Positions 7,413 to 11,167 of a DNA stretch of 11,167 bases are shown here, in pieces. The notes beneath the pieces are model-generated. The model had not been told where the DNA came from. It searched no databases and saw nothing but the letters and a program-made list of their open reading frames with translations. Location of the stretch: NCBI GenBank assembly GCA_947470005.1, contig CANISA010000027.1:1-11167 (forward strand). Direction: 5' to 3'. The translations under genes were made by a program, and so were the position numbers. Source of the stretch: Legionellaceae bacterium (GTDB taxonomy: Bacteria > Pseudomonadota > Gammaproteobacteria > Legionellales > Legionellaceae). How positions within the stretch are numbered: position 1 is the first letter of the stretch; each line of letters begins with the position of its first letter.

Positions 7413-7821
7413 GCTTGCTTTTTCGTGCGCGCGCGCGGGCGAGTGCGGCGAGCACATAAGCTTGTTTTGCTTGTTTATCGTCTTGTTGTTTGTCATGGTT
7501 TTGAGTGAGCTGGCGCTTGTCACGGTAAGCACGTGCATGCTCGTGTTCATCACGTAACGCTCGAACTTGCTTTGCATGAGCGCGTGTGTCCGCAAGGTGC
7601 TCATCGTATGTTGCATCGTTATCTAAGACAAGTTCAATGCAGTCGACGGGGCATGGCTCAATGCATAGCCCGCAGCCCGTGCACTCATGTTCTAAAATAG
7701 TGTGCATGAGCGAAGCGCTGCCGATGATGACATCAAAGGGGCAAGCTTGGATGCATTTTGTGCATCCAATGCATTCGGCTTCTCGGATGACGGCTTTTGC
7801 GGGTGGGTGTGTGGCTATCAT
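7405..7821 (-). CDS. RnfB-like 2[4Fe-4S] ferredoxin, soluble, orphan
   Basis: Small iron-sulfur protein of 138 residues. Two CxxCxxCxxxC(P) clusters, C17/C20/C23/C27 and C47/C50/C53/C57, lie in contexts (ECIGCTKCIQACPFD, MHTILEHECTGCGLC) that closely resemble the ferredoxin half of RnfB/RsxB. The family usually has about 190 residues, with an N-terminal membrane anchor and another cysteine cluster. Both are absent: the gene starts at ATG 7821, which overlaps the metG stop by 4 bases (ATGA). After the clusters comes a highly charged tail of about 70 residues rich in Ala, Arg, Lys, Gln and His (for example AALARARARK), predicted helical. No rnfA, C, D, G or E is present. It probably serves as a soluble electron carrier; the partner is unknown. 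It is placed between metG and nth, where pseudomonads keep the rnf genes. Confidence 0.88.
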   Translation of the reverse strand: MIATHPPAKAVIREAECIGCTKCIQACPFDVIIGSASLMHTILEHECTGCGLCIEPCPVDCIELVLDNDATYDEHLADTRAHAKQVRALRDEHEHARAYRDKRQLTQNHDKQQDDKQAKQAYVLAALARARARKSKHE

Positions 7822-9470
7822 TCTTTTTTCTGCTGATTGTGTGCGAGCATGGCGTCGATCTTTATTTGTTCGACGCGCGTCATGAGCGGCGTGAATGGGT
7901 TTATGGTGTGGTGTAAGAGAGGCGTTTCAATGCTTTGCCATGAGAACGGCTCGCAATTTAAAAAATGCTCAGACGCACCTGCCATGCTCGGGAGCACGGG
8001 TTTTAAAAACGTCATCAAGATGCGAAATAAATTCAATCCCATGGTACAAATGGATTGGACTTGCGCTGCTTGTGAAGGATCTTTCGCCAGGACCCATGGT
8101 TTTTCAGTATCGATGTATTGATTCACACGCGTTGCTGTTTCCATGATTTGGCGAATGGCGTGCGCGTAATCCCGTTCAACAAAGGCTTCAATGATCCGTT
8201 CGCGTACAGACAGCACCTCGTTGTATAGGGCGGGGGCGGCCAACGTGTCAGACAATTGATGATTGAATTGCTTGTTGATGAAGCCCGCGCATCGGCTGGC
8301 AATGTTGACGACTTTCCCCACCAGGTCGGCATTGACACGGTGCAAAAAATCAGCAAAATTTAAATCAAGATCTTCGATGCGGCCGTTGAGTTTGGCTGCA
8401 AAATAATAACGTAAATATTCAGGATTTAAGTATTCAAGATAAGTGCCTGCTTCGATAAACGTGCCCCTGGACTTGGACATTTTTTGTCCGTCAACGGTTA
8501 GAAAGCCGTGTGTAAAAATCGCTGTTGGAAGACGATGATCGCTGCCAGCCAACATGGCCGGCCAAAAGAGCGCGTGGAAATAGACAATGTCCTTGCCCAC
8601 AAAATGATAGAGTTCTGCGGTTGAGGTAGGGCCCCAAAATGCGTCAAACGAGACGTCGTGCGTCTCACAGTATTTTTTAAAACTAGCCATGTAGCCAATG
8701 GGCGCATCGAGCCAGACGTAGAAATATTTGGTTGGTTCTCCTGGAATAGGAAAGCCAAAATAAGGGGCGTCACGTGAAATATCCCAAGGCTTTAACCCGG
8801 CGGCAAACCACTCGTCGAGCTTATTGGCTACTTCCGGTTGCAAATGTCCCTGGTGCGTCCATTCTTTCAGTAAGGCTTCATAACGCGGTAAATCAAAGAA
8901 ATAATGTTCGGATTCTTTTTCAATCGGCGTGGCGCCGGAGAGGGCGGAGACGGGGTCAATGAGATCCGTTGGCGAGTAGGTCGCGCCACATGCCTCGCAA
9001 TTGTCGCCGTATTGGTCCGGTGCACGGCAGGTCGGGCATGTTCCTTTCACGTAGCGATCAGGTAAAAACAGCTGCTTAATGGGGTCGAAGGCTTGGAGAA
9101 TGGTTTTCTTAATGATATCGCCTCGAGCAAGCAGTCGAGTATAAATGAGCTCGGCTAAGGCCTGATTTTCCGGGGAGTGGGTGGTGTGGTAAGAGTCATA
9201 TTGAATACCAAAGGCTTTAAAATCGTGTTCATGACTGGCTTGTATCTGGGTGGTTAATGTTTCAGGGGAGATTTTAAGTTGCTCGGCTTTCAGCATGATA
9301 GGCGTGCCGTGGGCGTCGTCCCCGCAGACACTGATGCAACGGTGCCCTAGCATGCGTTGTGTTTGAACCCAAATATCTGTTTGGATGTGCTCAACTAAAT
9401 GGCCGAGGTGTAAGGGGCCATTTGCATAAGGCAGCGCACTGGTCACGAGCAGGTTACGAACGGTTGTCAT
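7818..9470 (-). CDS. metG: Methionyl-tRNA synthetase, short form without C-terminal domain
   Basis: Charges tRNA-Met and initiator tRNA with methionine in the cytoplasm. The 550-residue protein has the class I Rossmann core with the HIGH-type motif HLGH at 21-24. A zinc knuckle of the MetG1 type has C145, C148, C158 and C161 in TCPTCRAPDQYGDNCEACG. The KMSKS loop is at 330-334, and a helical anticodon-binding domain runs to about 535. E. coli MetG has 677 residues; the missing part is the linker and the dimerising EMAP-II-like tRNA-binding domain. The protein stops just after the TRVEQ helix where that linker would begin, so the core is intact. The stop codon overlaps the start of the rnfB-like gene by 4 bases. 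The N-terminus SALPYANGPLHLGH matches the family, so ATG 9470 is secure. Confidence 0.96.
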   Translation of the reverse strand: MTTVRNLLVTSALPYANGPLHLGHLVEHIQTDIWVQTQRMLGHRCISVCGDDAHGTPIMLKAEQLKISPETLTTQIQASHEHDFKAFGIQYDSYHTTHSPENQALAELIYTRLLARGDIIKKTILQAFDPIKQLFLPDRYVKGTCPTCRAPDQYGDNCEACGATYSPTDLIDPVSALSGATPIEKESEHYFFDLPRYEALLKEWTHQGHLQPEVANKLDEWFAAGLKPWDISRDAPYFGFPIPGEPTKYFYVWLDAPIGYMASFKKYCETHDVSFDAFWGPTSTAELYHFVGKDIVYFHALFWPAMLAGSDHRLPTAIFTHGFLTVDGQKMSKSRGTFIEAGTYLEYLNPEYLRYYFAAKLNGRIEDLDLNFADFLHRVNADLVGKVVNIASRCAGFINKQFNHQLSDTLAAPALYNEVLSVRERIIEAFVERDYAHAIRQIMETATRVNQYIDTEKPWVLAKDPSQAAQVQSICTMGLNLFRILMTFLKPVLPSMAGASEHFLNCEPFSWQSIETPLLHHTINPFTPLMTRVEQIKIDAMLAHNQQKKE

Positions 9471-9503
9471 CAGGCAAAGGATCCACAGAGCGAAAAGAAG
9501 TCA

Positions 9504-9509
9504 ATTATA
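9504..9509 (-). promoter_or_regulatory. -10 box of a probable metG promoter
   Basis: A perfect TATAAT on the minus strand lies 34 bases before the metG ATG, predicting a leader of about 27 bases. No good TTGACA-like -35 is seen at 16-18 bases spacing; the best spot reads CAGCAA. It would drive the metG - rnfB-like - nth transcript. Confidence 0.45.
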
Positions 9510-9526
9510 ACGCAAGTTTATCATGA

Positions 9527-9555
9527 TTGCTGCTCTTCCTTGATGCGCTTACAAT
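9527..9555 (+). promoter_or_regulatory. Probable ubiX promoter
   Basis: TTGCTG at 9527-9532 and TACAAT at 9550-9555 are separated by 17 bases. The -10 matches the sigma-70 consensus at 5 of 6 positions and the -35 at 3 of 6. Transcription would start near 9562, giving a short leader with the ribosome site at 9572. This rules out the upstream in-frame ATG at 9527 as the ubiX start. It is divergent from the metG promoter. Confidence 0.5.
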
Positions 9556-9571
9556 GAACGATGTCTATTGT

Positions 9572-9576
9572 GGAGG
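9572..9576 (+). promoter_or_regulatory. Ribosome binding site deciding the ubiX start
   Basis: GGAGG sits 7 bases before ATG 9584, ideal spacing. It supports 9584 over the in-frame GTG 9581 (too close) and ATG 9527 (which adds 19 residues foreign to the family). Confidence 0.75.
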
Positions 9577-9583
9577 GCACGTG

Positions 9584-10147
9584 ATGACGACCCCACGTCT
9601 TATTATCGGGATTACCGGTTCATCCGGCATTATTTATGGAATTCGCTTGTTACAGGTTTTGCAATCCATGCCGGTGGAAACACACCTGGTGGTGAGCAAG
9701 GCGGGCCATCTGACCCGCGCGTATGAAACGGAATTAAGCCTCAGTGCGTTGAAAGCGTTAGCGGATGTGTACCATCCTATTCATGACATTGCTTCTCCGC
9801 TCGCCAGTGGCTCATTTAAGACCATGGGGATGATCGTTGCCCCCTGCTCGATGAACACGTTAAGTGAAGTGGCTCATGGGACCTCGGGTAATTTGCTCAC
9901 CCGAGCGGCTGATGTGGTGCTTAAAGAGCGTCGACGGTTGGTATTGATGCCGCGCGAAGCGCCGTTGCATCTTGGGCATTTGCAAAACATGGTGATGGTG
10001 ACTCAGCTGGGTGGGATTATCTTTCCGCCGGTGCCTGCTTTCTATCAAAAACCAGACAGCATCGAGGCATTGGTTGATGATACCGTGGGGCGCGTGTTGG
10101 ATTTGTTTGGGTTAGAGCATGCATTGGTGAAGCCCTGGGGGCAATAA
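9584..10147 (+). CDS. ubiX: Flavin prenyltransferase UbiX
   Basis: Attaches a dimethylallyl group to FMN to make prenyl-FMN, the cofactor of the UbiD decarboxylase in ubiquinone synthesis. The 187-residue Rossmann-like flavoprotein has the N-terminal FMN site GITGSSGIIYG. It also has ASGSFKTMGMIVAPCSMNTLSEVAHG (about 74-99), the LLTRAADVVLKERRRLVLM strand-helix and the active-site block PREAPLHLGH (R124, E125). PPVPAFY with Y154 and VGRVLD with R170 follow, positions that bind dimethylallyl phosphate in characterised enzymes. It matches E. coli UbiX (189 aa) along its whole length. No ubiD is adjacent. It is monocistronic: its own promoter upstream, and its stop codon touches a strong terminator. 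Confidence 0.96.
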   Translation: MTTPRLIIGITGSSGIIYGIRLLQVLQSMPVETHLVVSKAGHLTRAYETELSLSALKALADVYHPIHDIASPLASGSFKTMGMIVAPCSMNTLSEVAHGTSGNLLTRAADVVLKERRRLVLMPREAPLHLGHLQNMVMVTQLGGIIFPPVPAFYQKPDSIEALVDDTVGRVLDLFGLEHALVKPWGQ

Positions 10148-10171
10148 AAACGCGGCTCTAGGCCGCGTTTT
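10147..10171. terminator. Bidirectional rho-independent terminator
   Basis: AAAACGCGGC at 10147-10156 pairs perfectly with 10162-10171 around a five-base TCTAG loop. The stem core is GC-rich; a T run (four on plus, five on minus) closes it on either strand. It begins at the last base of the ubiX stop and lies 21 bases after the stop of the convergent gene at 10193, so it can end both transcripts. Confidence 0.92.
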
Positions 10172-10192
10172 ATAAAGAACAGGTGGTACTAA

Positions 10193-10624
10193 TTAGCCAG
10201 GACGAAAAGCAGCATTGAATTGATTCTCTTGGACTTCGTCGTTAGCAGCAACCACAGGCACCTCAATCACAGGCACCTCAACCACAGGCTCAACAGGATC
10301 AACCACAGGAGCAACTTGGTTAGCACCTAACACGGCTTGCATGGTTACTGTTGATGAAGCAAGAGGAGCAACTGCGCCATCAGCAGGAGCAACTGTTTTA
10401 GCGTCTACAACTGCTTTTTTAGCGAAGAAACTGCTAAGTAATGTAGTAGCTGCGTAAAGAGATGCGCCGATTGTGCCTAGAGCGAAGGATCCGAAAATAA
10501 ATGGGGCAGAAGGAGGATATACGACAGCAAATGTGCTGAGTGTCACAGCGCCTAATCCAGCTAAGCTAAGTTTCATCCAATTATCTTGTGCTTTTTTCAA
10601 TGCATCTTTTAACATTTGTAACAT
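10193..10624 (-). CDS. Small membrane protein of unknown function with Pro/Val/Glu repeat tail
   Basis: I do not recognise this 143-residue protein. It opens with an amphipathic, Lys-rich helix (1-18). Two hydrophobic, Gly/Ala-rich segments follow, about 19-36 and 41-67, separated by YPPSAP, so a membrane hairpin is likely. The rest (about 70-143) is low-complexity: three VAP motifs near 78, 85 and 104, then a Pro-Val-Glu stretch (PVVEVPVIEVPVV, about 113-125) and a polar C-terminus. There are no Cys residues or catalytic motifs. A strong ribosome site (AAAGGAGA at 10632-10639, seven bases before ATG 10624) shows that it is a real and probably well-translated gene. It is transcribed alone and shares its terminator with ubiX. 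The leader holds an inverted repeat. A membrane-anchored spacer or an envelope/host-interaction protein are possibilities only. Confidence 0.75.
   Translation of the reverse strand: MLQMLKDALKKAQDNWMKLSLAGLGAVTLSTFAVVYPPSAPFIFGSFALGTIGASLYAATTLLSSFFAKKAVVDAKTVAPADGAVAPLASSTVTMQAVLGANQVAPVVDPVEPVVEVPVIEVPVVAANDEVQENQFNAAFRPG
10251..10313 (-). repeat. Degenerate 9-15 bp tandem repeats inside the unknown membrane protein gene
   Basis: Five consecutive units end in a variant of (A)GG...(C)A: two 15-base copies of ACCACAGGCACCTCA differing at one base, then units of 12, 9 and 12 bases built on ACCACAGG. All lengths are multiples of three, so copy changes keep the frame. They encode the Pro/Val/Glu tail. 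The related AGGAGCAACT recurs at 10307, 10363 and 10385, encoding the VAP motifs. They read as expansion by slippage of a coding minisatellite. Confidence 0.7.
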
Positions 10625-10650
10625 GAGATGTTCTCCTTTGGGTTATAAAT

Positions 10651-10679
10651 CCAGGATATGTTACAACAAAATATCCTGG
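10651..10679. promoter_or_regulatory. Perfect inverted repeat in the leader of the unknown membrane protein gene
   Basis: CCAGGATAT at 10651-10659 and ATATCCTGG at 10671-10679 are exact reverse complements around an 11-base AT-rich spacer. They end 11 bases upstream of the AAAGGAGA ribosome site of the gene at 10193-10624. With no T-tract it is not a terminator. It could be a binding site for a dimeric regulator or a leader-RNA stem-loop controlling translation or stability. The remaining spacer to 10800 is AT-rich, with nothing else I can name. Confidence 0.6.
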
Positions 10680-10800
10680 CCGCGAAGAAAAAATAATCAA
10701 ATAATTGTAATGGTAATGTAAAGCAACCCTTTTTTAACGTAACGTGATGATAATGAAAGAGTAAGCGTGACGTCCTTCGTGGAGGCGGTGCTTCATGAGG

Positions 10801-10830
10801 TTGTTTGTAAAATCTATGCTATGTTATAAA
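10801..10830 (+). promoter_or_regulatory. Possible promoter for the reading frame at 10873
   Basis: TTGTTT at 10801-10806 and TATAAA at 10825-10830 are 18 bases apart. The -10 matches at 5 of 6 positions and the -35 only at TTG. The position is right for a short leader to ATG 10873. Confidence 0.35.
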
Positions 10831-10872
10831 GAAGGGCAGTGTGTGTTTTATTTTTGGTAGCAGGTGCATGGC

Positions 10873-11167
10873 ATGACAGATCGTCTCTTCAATAGTCCTT
10901 CTTTTTGGACCCTGGATTCCGCCGGACAAACAGCGGTTCGCGCTTACGTTGACCCGGATGGCGCACAACCTAAATTGGACGCGCGTGCCATCTACCTGCA
11001 ACGTGCGTCGCTTGCTACGGCCTTGGTCGATGCCGAGCGGCGATTGGGCCAAACGAACGTGGCACTCTTTCCCTTTTTGTCATCTGATCAAAAAAAGGCG
11101 TTGGAGGGCGAGTTGCTCCTGGTCTTTTATCAGTTATCCGCTCAATACAAGCTGGATTGGGTTGAAC
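10873..11167 (+). CDS. Hypothetical protein, N-terminal part only
   Basis: The frame is open for 98 codons and runs off the window end, so the gene is partial at its 3' side. It starts MTDRLFNSPSFWTLDSAG behind AGGTG six bases upstream of ATG 10873; an ATG at 10868 is in another frame. The visible part is soluble-looking and probably alpha-helical, with Leu/Ala/Arg/Glu-rich segments around residues 36-60 and 75-98. It has no signal peptide, membrane segment or recognised motif. GC content and codon choice resemble ubiX more than the GH1 gene. The only competing frame here is an antisense open stretch at 10819-11052 with no ribosome site. I cannot assign a function. Confidence 0.6.
   Translation, partial: MTDRLFNSPSFWTLDSAGQTAVRAYVDPDGAQPKLDARAIYLQRASLATALVDAERRLGQTNVALFPFLSSDQKKALEGELLLVFYQLSAQYKLDWVE

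Noticed and set aside
7413..7616. Extension of Nth to 278 residues
   Set aside because: This stretch lies wholly within the rnfB-like gene in another frame, and endonuclease III proteins begin at the MNK start at 7412.
9527..9583. Earlier UbiX start
   Set aside because: It lies in the predicted promoter and the extra residues have no counterpart in UbiX. GGAGG points to 9584.
10251..10400. Short repeats considered as a CRISPR array
   Set aside because: Units are 9-15 bases, tandem, lack unique spacers and lie in frame within a coding sequence.
10819..11052. Antisense 77-codon open stretch
   Set aside because: It overlaps a longer plus-strand frame with a better start context and has no motif or ribosome site of its own.

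Overview
The window reads as chromosomal DNA of a gammaproteobacterium. Its housekeeping proteins (PtsP, RppH, AnsA, GlmU, Nth, MetG, UbiX) align by eye, motif for motif, with Escherichia coli counterparts. Gene order is also gammaproteobacterial: rppH-ptsP, and metG-(rnf)-nth. The moderate GC content, the reduced Rnf locus and the short MetG would fit a Legionellales-type or other host-associated lineage, but that placement is an inference and was not tested by any search.

Layout. Positions 1-2827 (minus strand) hold rppH followed by ptsP, the RNA 5'-end pyrophosphohydrolase and the first enzyme of the nitrogen phosphotransferase chain. Positions 2828-2946 are a divergent spacer. Positions 2947-5422 (plus strand) hold a type I asparaginase gene (ansA) and glmU, only 28 bases apart and probably co-transcribed. 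Positions 5477-6715 (minus) hold a family 1 glycoside hydrolase gene that is visibly AT-richer than its neighbours; it converges on glmU with a strong hairpin between the two. Positions 6780-9470 (minus) are a tight metG - rnfB-like - nth operon whose genes overlap by 4 and 8 bases. metG and ubiX diverge from a 113-base promoter region. ubiX (9584-10147, plus) ends in a textbook bidirectional terminator, shared with a convergent gene for a small membrane protein of unknown function (10193-10624, minus). That protein has a repetitive Pro/Val/Glu tail, and its leader contains a perfect 9-bp inverted repeat. An unrecognised plus-strand reading frame starts at 10873 and runs off the window end.

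How the genes relate. Most are stand-alone housekeeping functions: mRNA decay and PTS-Ntr signalling, asparagine catabolism, UDP-GlcNAc synthesis, base-excision repair, methionyl-tRNA charging and prenyl-FMN synthesis for ubiquinone. The most unusual points are the orphan, anchor-less RnfB-like ferredoxin left between metG and nth, the compact MetG lacking its C-terminal tRNA-binding domain, the possibly acquired GH1 gene, and the unknown repeat-tailed membrane protein with its palindromic leader. I see no mobile element, CRISPR array, tRNA or rRNA, and no convincing complete new multi-gene system.
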